64,000 bases of DNA from Labrenzia sp. VG12 (GTDB lineage Bacteria > Pseudomonadota > Alphaproteobacteria > Rhizobiales > Stappiaceae). Both the position numbers and the translations under genes were made by a program. This document shows positions 1-11,509 of this stretch, piece after piece (within the stretch, counting starts at the first letter, position 1; each line of letters opens with the position of its first letter). The notes beneath the pieces were generated by a model. The model had not been told where the DNA came from. It saw only the letters and a program-made list of their open reading frames with translations, and did no database searches. Location: the NCBI RefSeq assembly GCF_002237595.1, contig NZ_CP022529.1, forward strand, positions 1,488,001-1,552,000. Reading direction: 5' to 3'.

Positions 1-1197
1 TGCCACCCAGGTTCCCGTGCCATTCGCGTTGAACTTGGCAACGGAGAGCGTTCCCTTTTCCATCAGCTCATTGGTGTCGACACCCGGCGCATAAACGCCG
101 TCGGAGACATAGCGGTAGAGGAATTCGCCTCGTTCGTCGTCGCCCATGTAGATGACAACGCGGCCGTCATTGTTGACGACGGCTTCGGCGTTTTCATGCT
201 TGAAGCGGCCAAGGGCAGTGCGTTTTTTCGGCGTGGACGTCGGGTCGGTCGGGTCGATCTCGACAACATAACCTACCCGGTTCGGCTCGTTGGGATGTTT
301 GGCAACATCGAACCGCTCATCGATCTTTGCCCAGCCATAGCCCCAGTCGCTCGTGTTGACGCCGTAGCGCTTCATGGCCGGTGTGATGGACTTGGGATTG
401 TCGTCCTGAACGTCTTCGCTGGAGGAGAAGTAGCCATTGAAGTTTTCTTCACAGGCCAGATAAGTCCCCCAAGGCGTCGTGCCGTTGCCGCAGTTGTTCC
501 AGGTACCGAGCGTTTTGGTGCCGTTCGGGTCTGCATCGGTTTTCATCAGGTCGTGGCCGGCAGCCGGTCCGGTAATCGCCATTTCCGTCTTCGGCGTAAT
601 GCGGCGATTGTAGGGGCTGTCCTTGACAATATGCCACTTGCCGTCGGTGTTGGCGATTTCGACAACCGACACACCATGCGCCATCATGCCCTTGGCAATG
701 TCATCGTCCGATGCCGGTTTTGCATCCGGATTGTTGCCCCAGAGAATGTCCCGGTTGGTGTATTCGTTGTTGACCACCAGAAGCGTCTTGCCGTTGTGCG
801 AGAAGACGTCCATACCGTCAGTGTTGTCGCCAAAGGCGCGCTCCTGGCTGGCAGCCGTGCCGCGGGTCGCATGATCGAATTCCGGTGCGTCGGACCACAT
901 CGGGTCCCCCCAGCGCACAAGGATCTCGGCCTTGTAGCCGGCCGGAACCACAACGTCGTCGGCAACGGATGTGCCGATCTGATCGAAGGCAAAGCGGTCG
1001 GATGCTGCCTTTGCAACTCCCGGCACCAGGCTGCCTCCAACTGCGGCAAAGCTGCCGAACGCCAGAACGCCGCCCAGGAAGCCGCGGCGGCTCAATGCCG
1101 CTTCAACGATCCGGTCGAAATCGCACTCCTCGGGGCGCGGGTTGATCTTTTCGTCGAATTCATCGAACGAGAGCGTGTGGTTCTCGGTGTCTTTCAT
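1..1197 (-). CDS. PhoX-type alkaline phosphatase (DUF839), 5' part only
   Basis: The frame is open from the ATG at 1197 to the window edge (399 codons), so the C-terminus is missing. Near residues 36-60 there is a twin-arginine signal (SRRGFLGG followed by a hydrophobic Ala/Gly stretch), indicating folded export to the periplasm. The following text (VPAGYKAEILVRWGDP, VVNNEYTN, AHGVSVVEI, CGNGTTPWGTYLACEENF) matches the PhoX/DUF839 family of Ca/Fe-dependent phosphomonoesterases, which release phosphate from organic esters. That function is family knowledge; the Tat signal and motifs are seen. No convincing Pho box was recognised upstream, so phosphate control is unproven. It is read leftward, with the Cys-rich gene upstream on the same strand. 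Confidence 0.88.
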   Translation of the reverse strand, partial: MKDTENHTLSFDEFDEKINPRPEECDFDRIVEAALSRRGFLGGVLAFGSFAAVGGSLVPGVAKAASDRFAFDQIGTSVADDVVVPAGYKAEILVRWGDPMWSDAPEFDHATRGTAASQERAFGDNTDGMDVFSHNGKTLLVVNNEYTNRDILWGNNPDAKPASDDDIAKGMMAHGVSVVEIANTDGKWHIVKDSPYNRRITPKTEMAITGPAAGHDLMKTDADPNGTKTLGTWNNCGNGTTPWGTYLACEENFNGYFSSSEDVQDDNPKSITPAMKRYGVNTSDWGYGWAKIDERFDVAKHPNEPNRVGYVVEIDPTDPTSTPKKRTALGRFKHENAEAVVNNDGRVVIYMGDDERGEFLYRYVSDGVYAPGVDTNELMEKGTLSVAKFNANGTGTWVA

Positions 1198-1517
1198 GAA
1201 TTTCACTCACTGGCTCACTGAAGATTAGCTGGCTAATGTGTTTACAAGCGCCACCTTAACGATAGGCGCGTCAACTCACAACCTTCGATCAGGCAACCCG
1301 TTTGTTGCGGGTTACACGTGGCGCCCGTCGAACCGGGCCTCACGATACCGGTACGGTAGTATCCGCATTTTTAGGTTTGATGACGGCAGCCGTGAAATCG
1401 GGCCTTCGGGCAGGCGCAAAGAGGCTGTGATGCCATCAAGTTTCCCCCCACCTGCAACAGTCACAAGAGGTTTAGCCCACCTCCCCGCATTCGTCATGTT
1501 ACATATTTTTCATCGAC
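1198..1517. other. Intergenic region upstream of the PhoX gene
   Basis: About 320 bases without a supported gene. A short inverted repeat (AACCCG, 7-nt loop, CGGGTT) lies near 1297-1315 and another (GATAC...GTATC) near 1343-1362, but neither is followed by a T-run on either strand. No clear promoter or Pho box was recognised. The small open frames here have no ribosome binding site or recognisable product. Confidence 0.4.
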
Positions 1518-1970
1518 TTAATGCCTTCCGGACAAAATCGCCCTGGCTTCTGCTTGGCAAGGTTTGCCGATCCGGCCGGACCAGGCGTAGAGGCATGCCA
1601 GGATCCTGTCCGTCGCCGAACCGATCCCGCCGCAATGAGACCGAATGTCCCTCGCGCAAATTTCCCGGAACTTCGAGTCTCGCTCCGTCCCCTTCAGAGC
1701 GTTCAAGCCGGCTGGCACCATTCGCTTGAAGGTTCCGCTGCGCGTGACCTTTGTAAGTTCCGGTTTGCAGGCACCTGAAATCTTGTTGCCATGCGCAAAC
1801 AGGCAGGCCGAAATTCGGCCCTGCCCTTCCTTGACCCCATTGCACAGGGAAGCGACATCCACCTTGCAGGCCGTCATGAGAGAACTTGCGTGCGCGTTAC
1901 CGCTCGGTGTCGCCATCGCCGCAACGAGAATCGCAGCGCCAAACATTGCTTGCTTGAACCTGCCAGCCAT
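1518..1970 (-). CDS. Secreted cysteine-rich repeat protein
   Basis: 150 aa with a Sec-type signal peptide (about residues 1-28, cleavage near NAHA-S). Two repeats follow with identical cysteine spacing: C35, C43, C56, C68 and C105, C113, C126, C138 (8, 13 and 12 residues apart in both). This is the pattern of the Cys-rich repeat family (PF00839-like, GLG1/ESL-1 type), found in many alphaproteobacterial periplasmic proteins of unknown function. Paired disulphides in the periplasm are likely by inference. The ATG at 1970 is preceded only by a weak ribosome binding site, but it starts directly at the signal peptide. The family call is fairly firm and no function can be given. Confidence 0.8.
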   Translation of the reverse strand: MAGRFKQAMFGAAILVAAMATPSGNAHASSLMTACKVDVASLCNGVKEGQGRISACLFAHGNKISGACKPELTKVTRSGTFKRMVPAGLNALKGTERDSKFREICARDIRSHCGGIGSATDRILACLYAWSGRIGKPCQAEARAILSGRH

Positions 1971-2196
1971 CCGTTGTCACCTCGCAAGATGCAATGGCCC
2001 CCAGCCAGAAGCTTCAGGAACGTATCGTAGCGCATCAGATTACGTTACGGAAGCTTGCGGTTCAAATCTTCTCCGTCAGGCTTGCTGACGACCGAAAGCC
2101 AATGGGCCGTCCTCGGGATAAACCAGGCACCACTTGACGCATTGCCTTGGCATTTTTACCGATAAGCACTGACAACCACAGGACTGGAAACTTCCC

Positions 2197-2598
2197 TTGA
2201 TCACCAAAGGCATCAATCATCTTGGCCTCACCGTCCGCGATCTCGATCAGACTACGGCCTTTTTCACCGAGTTGCTTGGCTGGAAACTGCTGGCCCGGGA
2301 CGACAGCTACCCCCGCACGACCGTCTCTGACGGTTCAGCCAGGCTGACGCTCTGGCAGGCGGACCGGACAGCGCCGAAGACGGATTTTGACCGGAAAGCC
2401 AATATCGGCCTGCACCACGTTGCCCTTGAAGTCGAAACGGAAGACGATCTGAATGCACTCGCCGGCAAGATAGAGGCCTGGCCCGGGGTGACGATCGAAT
2501 TCGGCCCGGAACCACTTGGCAATGGTCCGCGCAAGCACATGATGTTTGCCGAACCCGGCGGCATCCGTCTTGAAATCATCTGGGCTGCTGGCCAATAG
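2197..2598 (+). CDS. VOC-family (glyoxalase/dioxygenase fold) protein
   Basis: 133 aa, about the length of a two-beta-alpha-beta-beta-beta-module VOC protein. It opens with INHLGLTVRDLDQTTAFFTELLG and carries NIGLHHVALEVET in the second module and PGGIRLEII at the end, the usual positions of metal ligands (His near residue 8, His near 73, Glu near 127). The start is a TTG: no ATG lies in frame before residue 114, and the conserved first strand begins directly after it, so TTG is needed. Substrate is unknown; the family includes glyoxalases, fosfomycin/bleomycin resistance proteins and ring-cleavage dioxygenases. It is convergent with dnaE, with 21 bases between the stops. Confidence 0.78.
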   Translation: MITKGINHLGLTVRDLDQTTAFFTELLGWKLLARDDSYPRTTVSDGSARLTLWQADRTAPKTDFDRKANIGLHHVALEVETEDDLNALAGKIEAWPGVTIEFGPEPLGNGPRKHMMFAEPGGIRLEIIWAAGQ

Positions 2599-2619
2599 CG
2601 AACCGGCGCTCGGCAGTCG

Positions 2620-6123
<3,504 letters not shown>

Positions 6124-6293
6124 AGCGCACCTACGACATCTTCCAGGAATCAGCTTTTCAGTGAAGCTGTTTCATGGACGTCTGTCGAGATGACAGAGCC
6201 GTCGTCCCCGCTGTTCTTTTCACCGGCAAGCTCTTGCACGTGGCACGGCGAAAGGAGCGCCTCGGAAGCACGCTCATAGACAACGGCAGGATC

Positions 6294-6392
6294 TTAGTGA
6301 ACGGAAAACAGCACGTCGCCCCAGACGGCGAGCGTGGTGCAGAAGCAGACGAGAGACCCGAATGCGGCAAAATCACGAGCGATATGGAACAT
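6294..6392 (-). CDS. 32-aa putative membrane peptide under a LexA-type operator (SidA-like candidate)
   Basis: A 33-codon frame including stop, with a strong ribosome binding site (GGAGG, 6-nt spacing). The peptide starts MFHIARDFAAFGS, continues with a hydrophobic stretch (LVCFCTTLAVW) and ends GDVLFSVH, giving one possible membrane helix of about 16-20 residues and a short charged N-terminus. Upstream is a promoter whose spacer overlaps a perfect GTTC-N7-GTTC repeat, the LexA operator of alphaproteobacteria. The known analogue is SidA of Caulobacter, a 29-aa SOS-induced inner-membrane inhibitor of cell division. No sequence relationship to SidA can be shown here; the comparison is by size, hydrophobicity and regulation. 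dnaE follows downstream on the same strand. Confidence 0.7.
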   Translation of the reverse strand: MFHIARDFAAFGSLVCFCTTLAVWGDVLFSVH

Positions 6393-6426
6393 GTCGTCCT
6401 CCAAGCTTTATGCCTTGCGTAAGGGG

Positions 6427-6455
6427 ACTATGTTCCATTTCTGTTCCCTTTGCAA
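6427..6455 (-). promoter_or_regulatory. Promoter with LexA (SOS) operator overlapping its spacer
   Basis: Read on the minus strand: TTGCAA (6450-6455) as -35, a 17-nt spacer, and CATAGT (6427-6432) as -10. The spacer holds GGAACAGAAATGGAAC, so GAAC-N7-GAAC (plus strand GTTC at 6432-6435 and 6443-6446) lies between and over the promoter elements, where LexA would block RNA polymerase. GTTC-N7-GTTC is the established alphaproteobacterial SOS box. The start of transcription would be about 6420, giving a leader of some 28 bases before the ATG at 6392. A further GTTC half-site lies at 6465-6468, 22 bases from the second half, on the same helical face. Confidence 0.75.
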
Positions 6456-6608
6456 GCGCTTTTTGTTCCACTTGCCAGCAGGCAAATCAAATTCTCTGAA
6501 ATCTTTGCGTTTTTGCTTTGTTCACGCCAAACTCAGCCCTTTGAAATCATGGATCTCGAAGGAGCCACAAGCGTCGGCGTTTCTTTATTGTCGGGCAATC
6601 TGATCCGG

Positions 6609-7325
6609 CTAAAGGTCCTTGACCAGACCGTCCTGAAGCGTGATTGCGCGGTCCATACGCCCGGCAAGCTCCATGTTGTGGGTGGCAAACAGTGTCGCCA
6701 CGCCTGAAGCACGCACCAGTGCTGACAGGGCATCGAACACATAGGCCGCAGTCTTGGGGTCAAGATTGCCGGTGGGTTCGTCCAGCAACAGGATGCGCGG
6801 CGCGTTCGCCACCGCGCGGGCAACGGCTACACGCTGCTGTTCACCACCGGAAAGTTCGGACGGCCGGTGTTTGCCGCGCTCGCCGAGCCGCATGTAGCTG
6901 AGCAACTCGTCCGCCCGCTCCGCCGCCACCTTTTTCGGCAGGCCGCGGATCATCTGCGGCATCATGATGTTTTCCTGCGCGGTAAACTCCGGCAGCAGAT
7001 GATGGAACTGGTAGACGAAGCCGATATCATTGCGCCGGATAGCGGTGCGCTCGGCATCCGAGAGGTCCGAGCAATTGACCGGACCGAGGAAAACATCGCC
7101 ATCATCCGGTCGCTCCAGCAATCCGGCTATGTGCAACAGGGTCGATTTGCCGGTGCCGGATGCAGCAACAAGGGCGACCATCTCGCCGGCCTCGATCCGG
7201 AGATTGGCCCCTTTCAGGATATGAAGCTCCCTGTCCCCCTCATCGAAACTGCGTGTGATGCCAGACAGTTCCAGGGCAGCAGGCGCAAGGCCCGGGGTGC
7301 GTCGCGGGTCAACGGCCATGTTCAT
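6609..7325 (-). CDS. lolD: Lipoprotein-releasing ABC transporter, ATP-binding subunit LolD
   Basis: 238 aa ABC ATPase with Walker A (AASGTGKSTLLH, about 55-66), Q-loop region (GFVYQFHHLLPEFTAQENI), signature LSGGEQQRVAVARAV (about 160-174) and Walker B ILLLDEPTGNLD (about 178-189). It belongs to the LolD/MacB/FtsE branch. LolD powers the LolCDE complex, which extracts outer-membrane lipoproteins from the inner membrane and hands them to LolA. The permease gene lies directly upstream with an 11-base gap and the two are surely cotranscribed. The pairing with a LolC-type permease and the proS context make LolD far more likely than a macrolide exporter. Confidence 0.94.
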   Translation of the reverse strand: MNMAVDPRRTPGLAPAALELSGITRSFDEGDRELHILKGANLRIEAGEMVALVAASGTGKSTLLHIAGLLERPDDGDVFLGPVNCSDLSDAERTAIRRNDIGFVYQFHHLLPEFTAQENIMMPQMIRGLPKKVAAERADELLSYMRLGERGKHRPSELSGGEQQRVAVARAVANAPRILLLDEPTGNLDPKTAAYVFDALSALVRASGVATLFATHNMELAGRMDRAITLQDGLVKDL

Positions 7326-7336
7326 CTCCCGTCTCC

Positions 7337-8641
7337 CTATTCATACCTGAGTGCTTCGACAGGATCGAGTCGGGCTGCCCGCCAGGCCGGATAGACGGTC
7401 GCCAGCAGCGAGAGACCAAGCGCCATGATAAGGACCGTTATGGTTTCGCCGCTGTCGATTTCCGCTGGAAGTTTCGACAGGAAATAAAGTTCTTCGGAGA
7501 AGATCTCCGTGGTCGTCATCCAGGAAACGAATTGCCGGATGCTTTCAATGTTCAGGCAGACCACCAGGCCGAGAACAAAACCTGCCAACGTTCCGACGCA
7601 GCCGATGCTCGCGCCAGTAATGAGGAACACCCGCATGATCGCACCGCGCGTTGCACCCATGGTTCGCAAGATGGCGATGTCCTTGCCCTTGTCCTTCACC
7701 AGCATGATCATGCCCGAAATAATGTTGAGTGCGGCCACAAGAACGATCAGGAACAGAATGATGAACATCACGTTCCGCTCCACTTCCAGGGCGGAAAAGA
7801 ATGTGACATTGCGCTGACGCCAGTCAGTGACGAAGGTGGGGCGACCGGCTGCCTCTTCAAGCGCCGGTTTCATCACGCCGACATTGTCCGGATCGACCAC
7901 GTAGATCTCGATCCCGGTCGCCTTGGTGTCCATGTTGAAATAGGCCTGCGCTTCTTCCAGCGGCATGAACAGGAAGGTGGCGTCATATTCGCTCATGCCG
8001 ATCTTGAAGATCGCAGTAATCGGGTAAGCCTTGAGGCGCGGCGTCACCCCCATCGGGGTAACGCTGCCCCGTGGCGAGATCACGGTGATATTGTCGCCAA
8101 CCGTCAGCCCCAGCTGGGCTGCCATGTTGGTGCCGATCGCAACACCCTCGCCTTCGGCAAAGCCGTCGAGCGTTCCAAGCTGGATATTGTTTGCGATCAA
8201 CGGCATGCGGCGAATGTCGCTTTCATAAACGCCGCGCACCAGGGCACCCAGATTGCCGGCTGGTCCGGACACAAGCGCCTGACCTTCGACAAACGGCATC
8301 GCGGCCACGACATCGGGAACCGTTTCGAGTTTTGGCGCAACAACGTCATAGTCGGTCAGCGGCAAATCGATCGGCTGGACCAGCATGTGCCCATTGATAC
8401 CAAGGATCTTGCTAAGCAGCTCCGTGCGGAAGCCGTTCATCACCGCCATGACGATGATCAGTGTCGCAACCCCGAGCATAATCCCGGCAAAGGAAAAGCC
8501 GGCAATCACGGAGATAAAGGTTTCCCGTCGCCGCGACCTCAGATAGCGGCCGGCAATCATCCATTCGAAGGGAGAAAAAGGGCGCGTCGTATCCGCCGGC
8601 TTGCGACCGTCGTCAATATCCGCCGTGTCTACCGCTGTCAT
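7337..8641 (-). CDS. lolC: Lipoprotein-releasing ABC transporter permease (LolC/LolE family)
   Basis: 434 aa inner-membrane permease of the FtsX/MacB superfamily. One TM helix near residues 45-68 (ISVIAGFSFAGIMLGVATLI), a large periplasmic domain (about 70-285) and three C-terminal helices (MFIILFLIVLVAALNIISGM; the segment around VFLITGASIGCVGTLAGFVL; ITVLIMALGLSLLATVYPAW) fit LolC/LolE. Alphaproteobacteria usually have a single LolC/E-like subunit that forms a homodimer with LolD, so the letter C or E is conventional. It ends 11 bases before lolD and follows proS, an arrangement usual in Hyphomicrobiales. Confidence 0.92.
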   Translation of the reverse strand: MTAVDTADIDDGRKPADTTRPFSPFEWMIAGRYLRSRRRETFISVIAGFSFAGIMLGVATLIIVMAVMNGFRTELLSKILGINGHMLVQPIDLPLTDYDVVAPKLETVPDVVAAMPFVEGQALVSGPAGNLGALVRGVYESDIRRMPLIANNIQLGTLDGFAEGEGVAIGTNMAAQLGLTVGDNITVISPRGSVTPMGVTPRLKAYPITAIFKIGMSEYDATFLFMPLEEAQAYFNMDTKATGIEIYVVDPDNVGVMKPALEEAAGRPTFVTDWRQRNVTFFSALEVERNVMFIILFLIVLVAALNIISGMIMLVKDKGKDIAILRTMGATRGAIMRVFLITGASIGCVGTLAGFVLGLVVCLNIESIRQFVSWMTTTEIFSEELYFLSKLPAEIDSGETITVLIMALGLSLLATVYPAWRAARLDPVEALRYE

Positions 8642-8723
8642 TGTCCATCCATTTCAGCCATGCCCCGGCGGCGCGCCGTTTAAAACGCGCCGAATCCCTA
8701 TGCCAAAGCATCGACGGATGGCT

Positions 8724-10052
8724 TTAGTCCGTCAATGCCGCGGTCAGCTTGTTCAAGGCGGCTTCCGGGGAAAGCATTTCCTTTTCCCCAGTTGCGCGGT
8801 CCTTGACTTCAAGAAGGCCGTCTTTCAGCCCTCGCGGTCCCGCCACCACCTGGTAAGGCAGGCCGATCAGGTCCATCGTCGCAAACTTCGCACCTGCCCT
8901 CGTATCGGTGTCGTCGTAAAGAACTTCCATGCCCGCTGCCTCCAGCTTGGCATAAAGGTCTTCAGACGCGGCGTCCGTCAGCTCATCACCCGGTTTCAGA
9001 TTGACCAGCCCGACATGGAACGGGGCAACCGACTTCGGCCAGATGATTCCGTTGTCGTCATGATTGGCTTCGATCAAGGCACCAAGAAGGCGTGAAACGC
9101 CAACACCGTAGGAGCCCATGTGCACCGGAACCTCTGTGCCCTCGGCGGTGGCGACTTTCGCGCCCATGGCTTCGGAATACTTGGTGCCGAAATAGAAGAT
9201 GTGGCCAACCTCGATGCCCCGGGCTGAAACGCGCGTCTCCTCCGGCAGCGCATTAAAGGCCGTCTCGTCGTGCATTTCGTCGGTGGCGGCGTAAGGCGTT
9301 GTCCACTCGGTCACGATCGGCGTCAGATCCGAGAAGAAATCCGTGTCTTCCGCCGGCGTGGGCATCTCCAGGAGCGACTTGTCGCAGAAGACTTCGCTTT
9401 CGCCGGTTTCGGCAAGAATGATGAACTCATGGCTCATGTCGCCGCCGATGGGGCCGGTATCGGCCTTCATCGGGATGGCCTTCAGACCCATGCGCTCGAA
9501 CGTGCGCAGGTAGGCGACAAACATGCGGTTATAGGCATGGCGCGCGCTTTCCTTGTCGAGGTCGAAGGAATAGGCGTCCTTCATCAGGAACTCGCGGCCA
9601 CGCATCACGCCGAAGCGCGGACGCACCTCGTCGCGGAACTTCCACTGGATATGGTAGAGGTTGAGCGGCAGGTCCTTGTAGGAGCGCACGTAGCCGCGGA
9701 AGATGTCGGTGATCATCTCCTCGTTGGTCGGCCCGAACAGCATGTCGCGCTCATGCCGGTCGGTGATGCGCAGCATCTCCTTGCCATAGGCATCATAGCG
9801 GCCACTTTCGCGCCAGAGATCCGCCGACTGGATGGTCGGCATCAGCAGCTGCACGGCCCCTGCCCTTGCCTGCTCTTCCTCAACGATGCGTTCGATCTTG
9901 CGCAGCACCTTCAGTCCAAGCGGCAGCCAGGAATAGATACCGGCTGACTGCTGGCGGATCATGCCGGCACGCAGCATCAGCCGGTGCGACACGATTTCCG
10001 CCTCTTTGGGCGTTTCTTTCAGGATGGGAAGGAAGTAGCGGGAAAGACGCAT
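8724..10052 (-). CDS. proS: Prolyl-tRNA synthetase (short alphaproteobacterial type)
   Basis: 442 aa class II synthetase that charges tRNA-Pro. It begins MRLSRYFLPILKETPKEA and contains MLRAGMIRQQSAGIYSWLPLG, motif 2 region (YHIQWKFRDEVRPRFGVMRG) and motif 3 (GSYGVGVSRLLGALIE). The roughly 180-residue editing insertion of longer bacterial enzymes is absent, as expected for alphaproteobacteria, which then rely on separate editing proteins. The open frame extends upstream to 10175, but those 41 residues do not match the family. The ATG at 10052 has an AGAGA ribosome binding site and begins the conserved N-terminus, so it is the chosen start. Confidence 0.95.
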   Translation of the reverse strand: MRLSRYFLPILKETPKEAEIVSHRLMLRAGMIRQQSAGIYSWLPLGLKVLRKIERIVEEEQARAGAVQLLMPTIQSADLWRESGRYDAYGKEMLRITDRHERDMLFGPTNEEMITDIFRGYVRSYKDLPLNLYHIQWKFRDEVRPRFGVMRGREFLMKDAYSFDLDKESARHAYNRMFVAYLRTFERMGLKAIPMKADTGPIGGDMSHEFIILAETGESEVFCDKSLLEMPTPAEDTDFFSDLTPIVTEWTTPYAATDEMHDETAFNALPEETRVSARGIEVGHIFYFGTKYSEAMGAKVATAEGTEVPVHMGSYGVGVSRLLGALIEANHDDNGIIWPKSVAPFHVGLVNLKPGDELTDAASEDLYAKLEAAGMEVLYDDTDTRAGAKFATMDLIGLPYQVVAGPRGLKDGLLEVKDRATGEKEMLSPEAALNKLTAALTD

Positions 10053-10299
10053 GAAGGTTCTCTTGAAGTTGGCATCGCCTGTTTGGTGCGCAGTCAAAGC
10101 GCATGCGGCGCACAAAAACAAGCCCTTTGCGATTTTCCGCGCCGGTTTTGCATTTCGGCGTGTCGAATTGGCCAAAAAACAAGGCCCCTCCTGACATTTG
10201 CCAGCTAATTGATTACATGTCTAAATACGAAGAATTTAGTAGAAATTACCGCTGAGGAAATAGACAAGCAAAAAAATTGAGCTGTGCACGACAAATAGG

Positions 10300-10531
10300 T
10301 GACAAGCCTGAATCAATCAGCTAGGTTCCATTCCCATAACAACAAGATGCCTTGGCAGAAATGTCAGGAGGCTCAAGGACATCGCGGTCTGAGTCTTGGG
10401 AGGAAGGACCCTCAGGCGCACCTTTACGGTCCGCAGCCGCCCGGCCAGGTTGAACAATCGACCGGTACGGGTTCAAGGGTCAAATTTAGACGCGGAACTA
10501 TTCAAGGCAGAGCTTCGGCTCTGCCTTTTTT
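10300..10531 (+). ncRNA. Candidate small RNA ending in a strong terminator (possibly 6S-like)
   Basis: The 400-base gap between proS and the DUF1467 gene has no supported gene on the plus strand yet ends in a strong plus-strand terminator at 10506-10531. Upstream, GCUAGGUUCC (about 10319-10328) can pair with GGAACUA (about 10493-10499), closing a roughly 180-nt RNA. Near the 3' side a hairpin UUGAAC...GUUCAAGGGU (10451-10482) resembles the UUGAACC...GGUUCAAGGGU element of proteobacterial 6S RNA. The 5' boundary is a guess. Seen: terminator and pairings. Inferred: that this is a stable RNA. The 6S identity is a weak suggestion. Confidence 0.42.
10506..10531 (+). terminator. Rho-independent terminator of the candidate small RNA
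   Basis: A perfect 8-bp stem GGCAGAGC / GCTCTGCC closed by a TTCG tetraloop and followed by six T. Orientation is plus strand. It faces the 3' end of the minus-strand DUF1467 gene and no plus-strand protein gene precedes it. Confidence 0.88.
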
Positions 10532-10592
10532 CTTGTCTTCAGTCTTTCAGAAATCGTCTTGGGCTGGCTCGCAAAAGGCCGGGGCCAGGGAA

Positions 10593-10883
10593 TCAGCTTC
10601 CCGGCTGGCTGTAGCTGTTCCCCGGCGGGTTCAGAAACGGAATGTCATCCAGTCCGAATCCCGAGTTTCTGAGGCTCACATAGGCAGTGAAGATCACGGA
10701 CGCGACGATGGTCGTGATAACGATCACCTTCAGGAACTGGGGCCGTTCCGGAGCACTCGGCTCGGAACCGGGCAGCACCTCCCCGGCCTCTTCCTGGGTC
10801 CGGCGCAAGCCGAAAGGCAGGATGGCAAACAGGACGATCCACCAGATCAGAAAAAAGACCGCCAGAGCATACACCACGGACAT
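10593..10883 (-). CDS. DUF1467 family membrane protein
   Basis: 96 aa with two predicted TM helices (about residues 4-26, ALAVFFLIWWIVLFAILPFG; and 51-70, FLKVIVITTIVASVIFTAYV). The motif FLIWWIVLFAILPFGLR is the hallmark of DUF1467, a small inner-membrane family of alphaproteobacteria, typically found between mce and proS as here. No function is known. It starts four bases after the mce stop and is probably translated from the same message as rnj and mce. Confidence 0.88.
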   Translation of the reverse strand: MSVVYALAVFFLIWWIVLFAILPFGLRRTQEEAGEVLPGSEPSAPERPQFLKVIVITTIVASVIFTAYVSLRNSGFGLDDIPFLNPPGNSYSQPGS

Positions 10884-10886
10884 TGA

Positions 10887-11291
10887 TCAGGCCTCTTCCA
10901 GTTCCGTCAGCGTGCCGAGAAAGTCCTTGGGATGCAGGAACAGCACGGGCTTGCCATGAGCGCCGATCTTCGGCTCGCCATCGCCGAGCACGCGCGCACC
11001 TTCTGCCATCAGCTTGTCGCGGGCCGCGCGAATGTCGTCGACCTCGTAACAGACATGGTGAATGCCCCCGGACGGATTTTTTTCCAGGAACTTTGCAATC
11101 GGGGAGTTTTCCCCGAGGGGTTCCAAAAGCTCGATCTTGGTATTCGGCAGATTGATGAACACCGTGCTCACACCGTGATCCGGCTGTTCTTCCTTCGCTG
11201 AAACCTCGGCGCCGAGCGTGTCCCTATAGACAGCGGTCGCCGCTTCAATGTCCGACACTGCAATCGCCACGTGATTGAGCCGTCCGATCAT
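10887..11291 (-). CDS. mce: Methylmalonyl-CoA epimerase
   Basis: 134 aa VOC-fold enzyme converting (2S)- to (2R)-methylmalonyl-CoA in the propionyl-CoA to succinyl-CoA route. It shows the family opening IGRLNHVAIAVSDIEAA, NTKIELLEPLGENSPIAKFL, GGIHHVCYEVDDI and the ending GKPVLFLHPKDFLGTLTELEE. Metal ligands are expected at His7, the His of GIHHVC and the Glu of the ending TELEE. The ATG at 11291 follows a near-perfect GGAGGTGA ribosome binding site. The longer frame to 11420 adds 43 residues that do not fit the family. The mutase genes are not in this window. Confidence 0.93.
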   Translation of the reverse strand: MIGRLNHVAIAVSDIEAATAVYRDTLGAEVSAKEEQPDHGVSTVFINLPNTKIELLEPLGENSPIAKFLEKNPSGGIHHVCYEVDDIRAARDKLMAEGARVLGDGEPKIGAHGKPVLFLHPKDFLGTLTELEEA

Positions 11292-11509
11292 GCATTCACC
11301 TCCACAAAACGCCATTGACTGCAGGACCAGGATCCTCCTGGTCGCTAAAGCAGGTTGAAAGCTCGCCCTGAGAAAAGCCGCAGGTCTGTCGCGAACGATC
11401 GGCACCACGCGCTTCAACAAGCAGCGGTCCCTTCGGTACGTACCTTCTGGCCCTGGTCTGGACGAGAGCTTCCGGGTTTTACCCCATCAAAGCCAGGCTT
11501 CGTAGTTGA

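Noticed and set aside
8669..8692. 7-bp GC inverted repeat between lolC and proS as a terminator
   Set aside because: No T-run follows on either strand; lolC and proS are probably cotranscribed or the hairpin only stabilises the message.
10299..10886. 195-aa plus-strand frame over the gap and the DUF1467 gene
   Set aside because: It runs through a strong terminator and is antisense to DUF1467; a noncoding RNA explains the terminator better.
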